In this document: piece by piece, positions 36,348-44,525 of the stretch | Layout of the letters: each line of letters opens with the position of its first letter | Numbering within the stretch: the stretch's first letter is position 1 | NCBI GenBank assembly: GCA_020445785.1 | Contig: JAGRFZ010000067.1 | Span: 1-45,736, forward strand | DNA: 45,736 nucleotides | Direction of reading: 5' to 3' | DNA from: Rhodocyclaceae bacterium | Lineage (GTDB): Bacteria > Pseudomonadota > Gammaproteobacteria > Burkholderiales > Rhodocyclaceae | Notes under the pieces: model-generated | Seen by the model: the letters and a program-made list of their open reading frames with translations, nothing else | Databases searched by the model: none | What the model was told of the DNA's origin: nothing | Position numbers and translations under genes: made by a program

Positions 36348-38455
36348 TCCGGTATGGTCTGCTCCTCTGCGTCGCCTGCTGGCTGGCGCTGGCGGGTGCG
36401 ACCGCCACTGCCGGCGATCTCGCAAAGGAAGAGGTGGCCGCCTACTTCCCGCCCCCCCTACAGGTCGGCGAGCGGCTCGCGCAGTTGCCGGCGTGGCCGA
36501 TCACCAGCGAACTACGGCCCGACGACGGCCCGATCGGCTATGCCTTCGAATCCATCGATCTGGCGCCGATCCCCGGCTTCGAGGGCACGCCGATCAATTT
36601 GCTGATCGCCCTCGACGGCGAGGGCAACTTTCTCGACGTCGCCCTGCTGCGTCAGCACGAGCCGGTCTTCCTGGGTGGCCTCGGCGAGCCACCGCTGAAA
36701 GACTTCCTCAAGCAATACCAGGGGCTCAGCCTGTCGTCGCCGATCTCGGTAGGCTCGAAGTATGCCGGCGCCGACGCCGTTCGTGACGACCGCCGCGTCG
36801 TGCTCGACGGGGTCACCAAGGCGACCGCGTCGATCCGCATCATCAACCAGACCGTGCTCACCAGCGCACTCGCCGTCGCCCGTGCCAAACTCGGCTTTGC
36901 CGGCGCACGCGACACCGGTCCGCCGGCCACGGTACGCGAGGACCACTACGAACGGCTCGGATTCGACGAATTGCTGGCGAATGGCGCGATTGCCCATTTG
37001 AAGCTCACCAATGCCGAGGTCGAAGCCATGTTTGCCGATTCCGCGGTGGCCGGCGACGACCCGGCCGTGCAGCAAAAACCGGATGCCACCTTCCTCGAAT
37101 TGTGGGTGGCCTATCTCAACGCGCCGAGCATCGGCCGCGCGCTGCTGGGCGACGCCGGCTTCGCCCGCCTGCAGGATCGACTCGACCCCGGCCAGCATGC
37201 CTTCTGGGTTGCCACCGCGGGCCGAGAAGCCCTCGTCGACGACGATTTCGTGCGCGGCACCAACCCGCGCAAGCTGACCCTGAGCCAGGGCAGCACGCCC
37301 TTCGAACTGCGTGATCTGGACATGGACCTGCCCCGCCCGGCCGGCCAGCCCGACTTCAACAGCCAGCTCAACCTCGCGCTGCCGCCGATTTCCGGTCTCG
37401 ACCCCGGCGGCGAGATCAAGCTCGAATATGCCTTGCTGCGCAAGAAGGGTTTCATCCTGCCGGAATTGATCTTTCGCAATGCCGATCTGAACTACCGCCC
37501 GCCCGAACGCTGGTTCGATCGGCCGCCGCCGCCGCCGCCCGAATGGCTGCAGGCCTGGCAGGCCCGCCGAACCGAGCTGATGACCATCGGCGCCGCGCTG
37601 CTGCTGCTGTTCACGGTATTGGCTCGCCCGCGCTGGGTGGTCGAGGACGCGCGCCGCCTGCGGGCCTTCCGTTGGGGCTTCCTCGCCTTTACCCTCGGCT
37701 ACATCGGCTGGTATGCGCAGGGGCAGCTCTCGGTCGTCCAGATCACCGGCGCGATCAAGTCGCTCAACGCCGGCGCCGGCCTCGGCAGCTTCCTCTACGA
37801 TCCGGTTTCGCTTCTGATGATGGCCGCCACCCTGGTGACATTCCTGATCTGGGGCCGCGGCAGCTTCTGCGGCTGGCTCTGCCCCTTCGGTGCCCTGCAG
37901 GAATTTTCCGCCCTCGCGATGCGCACGCTCGGGGTCAGGCCTCGTCGCCTTCCGGCCGCCTTGGGCAGGGCGCTTTCTCGCGGCCGCTACCTGATCCTCG
38001 CGGTGTTGGTCGCCAGTGCCGCGCTGGCACCGCAGGTGGCGGAGCGGCTGGTCGAGATCGAACCGTTCAAGACGTCGATCACCGTGGTCTTCGACCGCAG
38101 TTGGCCGTTCGTCGCCTACGCGGTCGTGCTGCTCGCCCTGGCCGGCCTCTATTACAAGTTCTTCTGCCGGTATCTCTGTCCGTTGGGCGCCTTCATGACG
38201 ATCGGCGGCAAGCTGCGGTTGCTGGCGTGGCTGCCGCGACGCAGCGAGTGTGGTCAGCCCTGCCAGCGCTGCCGCCACGATTGCGCCTACGATGCCATCC
38301 ACACCAGCGGCGCCATCGATTATGACGAATGTTTCCAGTGCCTGGACTGCGTCGGCATCTACCACGACGCCGAGCGCTGTGCGCCGATCATGCTCTATCG
38401 GCGCAAGGGTCGCCAGCTGCAACCAAGCGGCCGGACCATAGCCGACCCGGCCTGA
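36344..38455 (+). CDS. NosR/NirI-like membrane flavo-iron-sulfur protein
   Basis: The 703-residue protein has a signal peptide (about 1-24), a periplasmic FMN-binding domain with a flavinylation-type motif D155-GVTKA-T161, a Pro-rich stretch and then membrane segments from about residue 413. The membrane part carries the two CxxxCP motifs of NosR, CGWLCPFGAL and CRYLCPLGAF. The C-terminus has ferredoxin-like clusters: CGQPCQRCRHDC and CFQCLDCVGIYHDAERC. NosR and NirI move electrons from quinol to the periplasm and affect denitrification gene expression or enzyme activity. No nos or nir gene is present here; instead it is coupled to a receptor and two-component system, so its partner is different and unknown. 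It may supply electrons for metal reduction or redox sensing. Confidence 0.92.
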   Translation: MIRYGLLLCVACWLALAGATATAGDLAKEEVAAYFPPPLQVGERLAQLPAWPITSELRPDDGPIGYAFESIDLAPIPGFEGTPINLLIALDGEGNFLDVALLRQHEPVFLGGLGEPPLKDFLKQYQGLSLSSPISVGSKYAGADAVRDDRRVVLDGVTKATASIRIINQTVLTSALAVARAKLGFAGARDTGPPATVREDHYERLGFDELLANGAIAHLKLTNAEVEAMFADSAVAGDDPAVQQKPDATFLELWVAYLNAPSIGRALLGDAGFARLQDRLDPGQHAFWVATAGREALVDDDFVRGTNPRKLTLSQGSTPFELRDLDMDLPRPAGQPDFNSQLNLALPPISGLDPGGEIKLEYALLRKKGFILPELIFRNADLNYRPPERWFDRPPPPPPEWLQAWQARRTELMTIGAALLLLFTVLARPRWVVEDARRLRAFRWGFLAFTLGYIGWYAQGQLSVVQITGAIKSLNAGAGLGSFLYDPVSLLMMAATLVTFLIWGRGSFCGWLCPFGALQEFSALAMRTLGVRPRRLPAALGRALSRGRYLILAVLVASAALAPQVAERLVEIEPFKTSITVVFDRSWPFVAYAVVLLALAGLYYKFFCRYLCPLGAFMTIGGKLRLLAWLPRRSECGQPCQRCRHDCAYDAIHTSGAIDYDECFQCLDCVGIYHDAERCAPIMLYRRKGRQLQPSGRTIADPA

Positions 38456-38672
38456 GCGCAGGCCGACCACGCGTGCGCAAGCGGGCAAAGCGCACACGGA
38501 CGAATCGGCGCGAAGCGATGATTTTCGCTATTCTGCATAGCGAGCAAGCTGTCGGACTCGAAGCGCGCACTGGCACGGGGAGCACCTGGCCGGTGCGGTA
38601 GCGAACGCCGCCTCGCCCTGGCAGCCGCATAGCCTCGAGCTAGACCGACTGTCCGGCCCGGATCACCGCACC

Positions 38673-40058
38673 ATGTCGCCGCCATCCCAGATGAATTGCC
38701 ATTCGTGCCACCAACCCATCCGACCGGGGTCGAAATTCTGTCCGCTGTGCGGCGCGGCGCAGGCCGAAACCACGCCTTGCCCGGCCTGCCGTGCGCCGGT
38801 CGTCAGCGGCAAGACCTTCTGTCCCCATTGCGGGGCCTCGCTGTCCGACGAGGCCGAAGCGACAGAGGCGCAACAACGGGCCGATGAGGACGAACTGACC
38901 CGCCTGATCCTGCCCGGGGACGAAACGCTGGCCGATCGCCTCGAGCAGGATTTCTCCGCTGCCGATCGCCTCCCGCAGGAACCGGAGGAGCCGGAGGATC
39001 CGGTCACCGAGATGTTTCTCGAAAGCAACTGGCAGGCGGAAGGCGGACTGGCCGACCTGGCGCGGCAGGGCGCGGCCGATGTCGATCCGACACCGCCTCC
39101 GAACGGAGATGCGAGCGCAGCGGAACCGGCGCCCGAGCCGCCCCCGGTCCCGGCCCAGCCGACTTCGGACGAAGACCTGGAGAGAACCGTCATCCTGCGC
39201 TCCGGGCTTGGCAAGGCGCCCGATCTGCCGCCGGCCACGCCGTCGCAGTCCGAGCCGGCGGCGAATGGCAGCCCCCCTGGCGCCGATTGGGGCGTCGAAA
39301 CGGTCCGCCTCAGCGCCGAGGCTTTGCAGCAGGCGCGCGAGCCGGAGCCGTCCCAGCCCGAGACCGCCCGGCGGGCGCCGTTGCGGCTGGCCGCTGCCGC
39401 CACGATCGTCGTCGCCTTGCTTGCCGGAATCGTATGGTGGCTGACGGGAGCCGACGAGCCGACGCCCCCTGCCGCCAGCGCCCCGCGCCCGTTCGCACAG
39501 GACGCAGCCCCGTCCGCCGAGCCGCCGATCGCCCCCATCGAGGCCGACGCGCCACTGCCGCCCATTTCGCCGGAGCAACTGCCGGAGCCCGCAGCGACGG
39601 CGGATGACGTGGCGCCGCCGGCCGACGACGATGCCGCCCCTGCGCTGCCGGCCTCGGACGAGTTGCCGACGGCGGCAACGGATGCGATCGACAGCGGCGC
39701 GAATACGGACGCTGGCGAGCCATCGACCACCACCGCTGCGCCAGCGGCCGTCGAGCCCCCGCCGGAACCGAAACCGGTGCCGAAACCGGCACCGCGGCCG
39801 AAACCCAGGCCGAAGCCCACGCCCAAGCCCAAACCGGCTCCGCCGCCCCCGCCCGAACCGCCGGCACCGCCGGTGCCCGAGCCACCGCCATCGGCGCCTA
39901 CCCTGCCCGGCTGGCAGCTTCGCCTGCGCGAGGAACTGGCGGTATGCGATCAGAAGTCGTTCCTCGCCAAGGCCCTCTGCCGTGAGAAGGTGCGCTGGAG
40001 CTACTGCGCGCCGGATCGCTGGGACAAGGTGCCCGAATGCGCCGTGAAGAACCAGTGA
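38673..40058 (+). CDS. Zinc-ribbon membrane protein with proline-rich periplasmic region
   Basis: The 461-residue protein starts with two zinc-ribbon units (CHSCHQPIRPGSKFCPLCG and CPACRAPVVSGKTFCPHCG). An acidic region follows, then one membrane segment (AAAATIVVALLAGIVWWLTG) and a long Ala/Pro/Asp-rich stretch with TonB-like Lys-Pro repeats near residue 365-395. The C-terminal 60 residues form a small domain with four cysteines (LAVCDQKSFLAKALCREKVRW, then SYCAPDRWDKVPECAV). I do not know a family name; the C-terminal domain resembles short domains at the ends of other uncharacterised proteobacterial proteins. The next gene overlaps it and ends with a matching zinc ribbon. An in-frame ATG at 38691 directly before the first ribbon is an alternative start. 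Confidence 0.8.
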   Translation: MSPPSQMNCHSCHQPIRPGSKFCPLCGAAQAETTPCPACRAPVVSGKTFCPHCGASLSDEAEATEAQQRADEDELTRLILPGDETLADRLEQDFSAADRLPQEPEEPEDPVTEMFLESNWQAEGGLADLARQGAADVDPTPPPNGDASAAEPAPEPPPVPAQPTSDEDLERTVILRSGLGKAPDLPPATPSQSEPAANGSPPGADWGVETVRLSAEALQQAREPEPSQPETARRAPLRLAAAATIVVALLAGIVWWLTGADEPTPPAASAPRPFAQDAAPSAEPPIAPIEADAPLPPISPEQLPEPAATADDVAPPADDDAAPALPASDELPTAATDAIDSGANTDAGEPSTTTAAPAAVEPPPEPKPVPKPAPRPKPRPKPTPKPKPAPPPPPEPPAPPVPEPPPSAPTLPGWQLRLREELAVCDQKSFLAKALCREKVRWSYCAPDRWDKVPECAVKNQ

Positions 40059-41380
40059 ATGCGCCGGGGCCGGCACCCGCCACACCCCGCCGTCACGACG
40101 CGGCGACGCACGCCCATCTGCCGATGGACCTTGCCGCGACGGTTCTCGATGGCGCGCTCGACGGCTTGCGGACACTATCGGTGCTCGGTCTGCTCGCCGG
40201 GGGCTTGTTCGGGGTCGGACTCGCCGCCGTGCTGGCCAATGTGCAGGCGTTGCTCGCGAACTCGATCGCGCTCGCGGTCGTGCTGAATCTCGTGGCGGTG
40301 GTGCTCGCAATGGTCGTTCTGAATGGTGCCGGCGTAGCCCTGATGGATCGCACCGCAGGCCGGCCTGCGCGTCCGCTGGCGGCAAAGCTCACCGCAGGAG
40401 CGCGCGCGCTGGCGCGGTCGATTGCCCTCGCGCTGATCGTCGCGGCGGCCCAGTTCGCGTTTGCCATGGCCGCGACGGCCTTGCTATGGACCACCCGCCT
40501 GCCCGGAATCGGACCACTGTTGCTGGCACTCCTGTTGCCCTTGCTGATCGCCGCCGCGACCGTACTGCTGGCCGCCTCCAGCGCCACCTTGCTGCTCTGC
40601 GCGCCCGCATTCTGGTCCGGCCAGTCCCTGCGCACGGCGCTCGGCGCCACGCTGGCGCGGCTGCGTCGCTGGCCACTCGAGATCCTGCTGTCCCTGCTTG
40701 TGGCCGGCCTGCTCACGTCCGCGCTGGCGGCGCTCGTCGGCATGCTCGGCCTGGCCGGTACCGTCTTCGTCGGCGGCCTGGCCGGCGCCGTCGTCGGCAC
40801 CGAGTTCGCGATGGCCACCGCCGGGAACTTCAGCGCGGCCACCGCGTCCGGCAGTGGCCACGCGATTGCCGCGATGGCAGGCTCGAGCACCCTGTTCCTG
40901 CTGGGCGCGGTGCTGCCGTTGGCCGCCCAGATCGGCAGCCTGTGCCATCTCGGGCGCAAGCTCGATGCCCTCGACGCCCGCGACGTAGTCGCCGGTGACG
41001 CGACTACGGAGGCACCGGCGCAGCCCGATGTCGTGCCGGAAACGGCATTGGAGGCCGGATTGGCCTCGACGCTCGAGACCACGGCCTTGCCGGCGAACGA
41101 AACGGGCATCGAAACGCCCGAGCCGGCACCGCAACCCGACGCACAGCAGACCGATCGAATCGTTCCGCAGCCGCCGGGTGCCGGAGAGAGGCCCCGGTCC
41201 GCGGACTCGGGGACCGGCTTCCGTGCTGCCGACGCAGGGCTCGAAGTGACGATGATCGTCCGGCCTGGACGCTGCCCGGCCTGCCATGCGTCGGTCGAAC
41301 GAAGCGACCGGTTCTGCGGCGAGTGTGGGCACCCGCTGAGTCATGCAGCGCCGGAATTCCCAGGGAGAGACGACTCATGA
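40037..41380 (+). CDS. Multi-pass membrane protein with C-terminal zinc ribbon
   Basis: The 447-residue protein has about six membrane segments between residues 35 and 310 (for example VLGLLAGGLFGVGLAAVLAN, SIALALIVAAAQFAFAMAAT, GIGPLLLALLLPLLIAAATV). A long acidic Pro/Ala tail follows, then a C-terminal zinc ribbon, CPACHASVERSDRFCGECG. The segment AAATASGSGHAIAAMAGSSTLFLLG is distinctive but I cannot name the family. AAGGTG lies 6 bp before the ATG at 40037; a GTG at 40055 overlapping the previous stop is the alternative. It overlaps the ADP-ribosylglycohydrolase gene by ATGA, so three proteins are coupled. The ribbon resembles that of the preceding protein and may mediate their contact. 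Confidence 0.78.
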   Translation: MRREEPVNAPGPAPATPRRHDAATHAHLPMDLAATVLDGALDGLRTLSVLGLLAGGLFGVGLAAVLANVQALLANSIALAVVLNLVAVVLAMVVLNGAGVALMDRTAGRPARPLAAKLTAGARALARSIALALIVAAAQFAFAMAATALLWTTRLPGIGPLLLALLLPLLIAAATVLLAASSATLLLCAPAFWSGQSLRTALGATLARLRRWPLEILLSLLVAGLLTSALAALVGMLGLAGTVFVGGLAGAVVGTEFAMATAGNFSAATASGSGHAIAAMAGSSTLFLLGAVLPLAAQIGSLCHLGRKLDALDARDVVAGDATTEAPAQPDVVPETALEAGLASTLETTALPANETGIETPEPAPQPDAQQTDRIVPQPPGAGERPRSADSGTGFRAADAGLEVTMIVRPGRCPACHASVERSDRFCGECGHPLSHAAPEFPGRDDS

Positions 41381-42447
41381 CGACGCAAGAATTGACCGAC
41401 CGAGCCCGCGGCGCGCTGATCGGGGCCTTCATCGGCGACGCACTGGCCCTCGGCCCGCACTGGTATTACGACCTCGACGAGATGCGCCGCCGCTACGGCG
41501 ACTGGATCGACGACTACACGGCCCCCTACGAGGATCACTACCATGCGGGCCTCGCCGCCGGCGACGCCACGCAGGCCGGTGTGCTGCTGGCGATGACCGC
41601 CGAGTCGCTGGTCGCGTGCGGCCGCTACGACGAGGCCGACTTCTGCCGTCGACTCGATGAAGAGCTGTTTCCCCGACTCGACGGCACTCCGATGGGCGGA
41701 CCGGGCGGCTATACCAGCCAGTCGATCCGCGAATGCTGGCGCAAGCGGGTCGAACAGGGCTTGCCCTGGGGCGAGTGTGGCGGCTCTGCGGACACCACCG
41801 AAGCGATCGAACGCGGTATCGCGCTGGCCGTCCGCTTTGCCCGGAACCCCGCGCGGCTCGCGCTGGCGGCCGCCAGCAACGCGATGCTGACCCAGACCGA
41901 CGAGAGCGTGGTCGCGATGAGCGTGGCCTTCTGTTCGGTGCTCGGAGTACTGGTCACGGGCGCCCCGCTCGACGCAGAGATCTCGGGGCGCCTGATGGCG
42001 ATGTGCAAGGACGGGCGACTGCCCTTCCACACCGTGACCTCGGGCGCGGCGATGACGGCCCCCGCCGGCTCGGAACATTCCCGGATCGGGCGCTTTGCCT
42101 CGCCGGATGCCCTGCTGACCCCCTCTTTCATTGCACGCGCGGCGGCCGATTCGTCGATCCGGATCGAGCCGGCGTGGAAGGTGTCGCTGGTCTACGGCAT
42201 GCCTTGCGCGATCTACCACCAACTTCCGGCGGCCTATTACCTCGCCGCGCGATTTCACGACGACTTCGAATCGGCGGTGCTGCACGCGGTCAATGGCGGC
42301 GGCCAGAATCTGGCCCGGGCCATGCTGACCGGCGCGCTGGTCGGCGCCCAGGTCGGGCTTTCCGGCATCCCGCCGCGGCTGCTCGACGGACTGGGCGACG
42401 CACCCGGCCGGCTCGATCTCGGCGAGCGGCTGGCGGCGCAGGTGTGA
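41377..42447 (+). CDS. ADP-ribosylglycohydrolase family protein
   Basis: The 356-residue protein begins RARGALIGAFIGDALALGPHWYYD, the first metal-site block of ADP-ribosyl-hydrolases (DraG/ARH type). It continues with GDATQAGVLLAMTAESL and ECGGSADTTEAIERGIALAV. The C-terminal block AVNGGGQNLARAMLTGALVGAQVG usually reads G-G-D-T/N-D-x-x-A; here Gln-Asn replaces the metal-binding Asp pair, so catalysis may be altered. The family cleaves ADP-ribose from proteins or small molecules. J1-crystallin-like members have lost or changed activity. It is translationally coupled to the zinc-ribbon membrane protein, which is unusual for this family. Confidence 0.88.
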   Translation: MTTQELTDRARGALIGAFIGDALALGPHWYYDLDEMRRRYGDWIDDYTAPYEDHYHAGLAAGDATQAGVLLAMTAESLVACGRYDEADFCRRLDEELFPRLDGTPMGGPGGYTSQSIRECWRKRVEQGLPWGECGGSADTTEAIERGIALAVRFARNPARLALAAASNAMLTQTDESVVAMSVAFCSVLGVLVTGAPLDAEISGRLMAMCKDGRLPFHTVTSGAAMTAPAGSEHSRIGRFASPDALLTPSFIARAAADSSIRIEPAWKVSLVYGMPCAIYHQLPAAYYLAARFHDDFESAVLHAVNGGGQNLARAMLTGALVGAQVGLSGIPPRLLDGLGDAPGRLDLGERLAAQV

Positions 42448-42532
42448 GCAGCGAAAAGATTTTCGCGGTGCTGTAAGGACTCCGCGCCCGGCACCGTCCA
42501 ATCAACGGAACCCGTCCCAGGAGAAGTCCGCC

Positions 42533-42982
42533 ATGAAGATCCGCAGTCTGTCGTTGGGATTCCTGCTGTGCCTCTCGCCCCTCGCCCACGCGGCGGACGG
42601 GCTGATCGTCAGCGAGAGCCCCCATTCGCCGAGCGTGACCATGGATCGCCTCGAAGCGGCGGCCCGCAGCAAGGGCATGAAGATCTTCGCCCGCATCGAC
42701 CACGCCGCCGGCGCTCGCTCGATCGGCACCGATATGCGCCCGACCGAATTGCTGATCTTCGGCAATCCGAAGGGCGGCACGCCGTTCATGGGTTGTGCCC
42801 AAAGCGTGGCGATCGACCTGCCCTTGAAGGCGCTGGTGTGGGAAGACGGCGACGGCAAGGTCTGGCTCGGCTACAACGACCCATCCTGGATCGCGACCCG
42901 CCACGACGCCGGCGACTGCCCGGTGACGACCAAGATCACCGGCGCGCTGAAGGCGCTTGCCGGCGCTGCCACCGCCCCCTGA
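42533..42982 (+). CDS. DUF302-domain exported protein
   Basis: The 149-residue protein has a signal peptide (1-20, ending LAHA) and a single DUF302 domain: [51 protein letters not shown] and [22 protein letters not shown]302 proteins are small periplasmic or cytoplasmic proteins of unknown function, sometimes linked to stress or metal handling. AGGAG lies upstream of the ATG. It follows the ADP-ribosylglycohydrolase gene by 85 bp on the same strand and is convergent with gltD; a GC-rich hairpin lies between them. Co-transcription with the previous gene is possible but not shown. Confidence 0.92.
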   Translation: MKIRSLSLGFLLCLSPLAHAADGLIVSESPHSPSVTMDRLEAAARSKGMKIFARIDHAAGARSIGTDMRPTELLIFGNPKGGTPFMGCAQSVAIDLPLKALVWEDGDGKVWLGYNDPSWIATRHDAGDCPVTTKITGALKALAGAATAP

Positions 42983-43011
42983 TCGCCGCGACCGACGCGC
43001 ACCCGTAAACG

Positions 43012-43041
43012 CCGACGGGCGCAGCTCGCTGCGCCCGTCGG
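43012..43041. terminator. Hairpin between convergent genes
   Basis: A perfect 14-bp inverted repeat (43012-43025 with 43028-43041) sits between the DUF302 stop and the gltD stop. No T-run follows on either strand, so it may only slow polymerase or protect 3' ends. Confidence 0.5.
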
Positions 43042-43063
43042 ATGTCCGTCGAAGGCGTGACGA

Positions 43064-44524
43064 CTACCTCGGCAATACCGATTCGCCCATCAGGAAGGTG
43101 TCGACTTCGCGCGCGCACTGGCGGCCCTCGCGGATCGCCCATACCACCAGCGACTGGCCCCGTCGCACGTCGCCGGCAGCGAATACCTTGTCGACGCTGG
43201 TGGCATAGCAACCCTCGCCGTCGGTGGCCGCCTTGGCGTTGCCACGCGCATCCTTGTCGACGCCGAAGGCCTCGAGCAACGAGGCAGAAGGATTCGTGAA
43301 ACCCATTGCGAACAGGACCAGCTCCGCCGGAATCTCGAATTCGGAGCCGGGCACTTCGCCCATCTTGCCGTCCTTCCAGTCGAGGCGCACGCCCTTGAGC
43401 GCCTTGACCTTGCCGCCGTCGCCGATGAATTCCTTGGTGGCCACCGCGAAATCCCGCTCGCAGCCTTCCTCGTGGGAGGAAGAGGTACGCATCTTGATCG
43501 GCCAGTAGGGCCAGGTCAGCATCTTGTCTTCCTGCTCGGGCGGCTGCGGCAGCAACTCGAACTGGGTGATCGACTTGGCGCCGTGGCGATTGGACGTACC
43601 GACGCAGTCGGAGCCGGTGTCTCCGCCGCCGATCACGACCACGTGCTTGCCTTCCGCCGAAATCGGGTTGCCGGCGCCGCCGGCGACTTCCTTGTTCTGG
43701 GGAATCAGGAACTCCAGCGCGAAATGCACACCGTCGAATTCGCGCCCCGGCACCGGCAGATCGCGCGGCGTTTCGGAGCCGGCTGCCAGGATCACGGCGT
43801 CGAACTCGGCAGTCAGTTGGGCGGCACTGACCTCGGCCTTGGCGTCGTTGATGACGCCCTCGGGCGGCGGTGCCGCGACACAGACACCGGCGCGAAACTC
43901 GACCCCCTCGGCCTCCATCTGTTCGATGCGACGATCGATCAGATGCTTTTCCATCTTGAAGTCCGGAATGCCATAGCGCAGCAAGCCACCGATTCGGTCG
44001 TTCTTTTCGAATACCACGACATCGTGGCCGGCCCGCGCCAGTTGCTGCGCGGCGGCCAGACCGGCCGGACCGGAGCCGACGACGGCGACCTTCTTGCCGG
44101 TCTTGCGGGCCGGCGGCAGCGGCTTGACCCAGCCCTCGGCCCAGGCCTTGTCGATGATCGCCCGCTCCAGCGACTTGATGCCGACCGGATCGGTGTTGAT
44201 GTTCAGCGTGCAAGCCGCTTCGCACGGCGCCGGACAGATGCGACCGGTGAACTCCGGAAAGTTGTTGGTCGAATGCAGCACGCGGATCGCTTCCTGCCAG
44301 TCGCCCCGGTACACCAGGTCGTTCCAGTCGGGAATGATGTTGTTGACCGGGCAGCCGTTGTTGCAGAACGGAATGCCGCAATCCATGCAGCGCGCCCCTT
44401 GCTTGGCGGCGTCCTCGTCCGCCAGCGCGACGGTGAACTCCTTGTAGTGCCTGACCCGCTCGTCGGCCGGCGCATAGGCCTCCGACAGGCGCTGGAACTC
44501 CATGAATCCGGTGGGCTTCCCCAT
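43064..44524 (-). CDS. gltD: Glutamate synthase small subunit
   Basis: The 486-residue protein has the N-terminal iron-sulfur domain ([20 protein letters not shown], then [13 protein letters not shown]), the FAD Rossmann motif [20 protein letters not shown] and the NADPH motif [21 protein letters not shown] closing FAD motif [18 protein letters not shown] is also present. It supplies electrons from NADPH for the conversion of 2-oxoglutarate and glutamine to two glutamates, in complex with the large subunit. Length is normal for GltD. It follows gltB with a single base between stop and start, so the subunits are co-translated. The gene is ordinary housekeeping and marks the end of the accessory region. 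Confidence 0.98.
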   Translation of the reverse strand: MGKPTGFMEFQRLSEAYAPADERVRHYKEFTVALADEDAAKQGARCMDCGIPFCNNGCPVNNIIPDWNDLVYRGDWQEAIRVLHSTNNFPEFTGRICPAPCEAACTLNINTDPVGIKSLERAIIDKAWAEGWVKPLPPARKTGKKVAVVGSGPAGLAAAQQLARAGHDVVVFEKNDRIGGLLRYGIPDFKMEKHLIDRRIEQMEAEGVEFRAGVCVAAPPPEGVINDAKAEVSAAQLTAEFDAVILAAGSETPRDLPVPGREFDGVHFALEFLIPQNKEVAGGAGNPISAEGKHVVVIGGGDTGSDCVGTSNRHGAKSITQFELLPQPPEQEDKMLTWPYWPIKMRTSSSHEEGCERDFAVATKEFIGDGGKVKALKGVRLDWKDGKMGEVPGSEFEIPAELVLFAMGFTNPSASLLEAFGVDKDARGNAKAATDGEGCYATSVDKVFAAGDVRRGQSLVVWAIREGRQCAREVDTFLMGESVLPR

Positions 44525-44525
44525 G

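Noticed and set aside
36344-38455. A nitrous oxide reductase cluster
   Set aside because: Only the NosR-like protein is present; none of the structural or maturation nos genes is nearby.
40524-40539. A further sigma-54-like match, TGGCACTCCTGTTGCC
   Set aside because: It lies inside the membrane-protein gene, lacks the final A of the other five, and no start codon follows at a useful distance.
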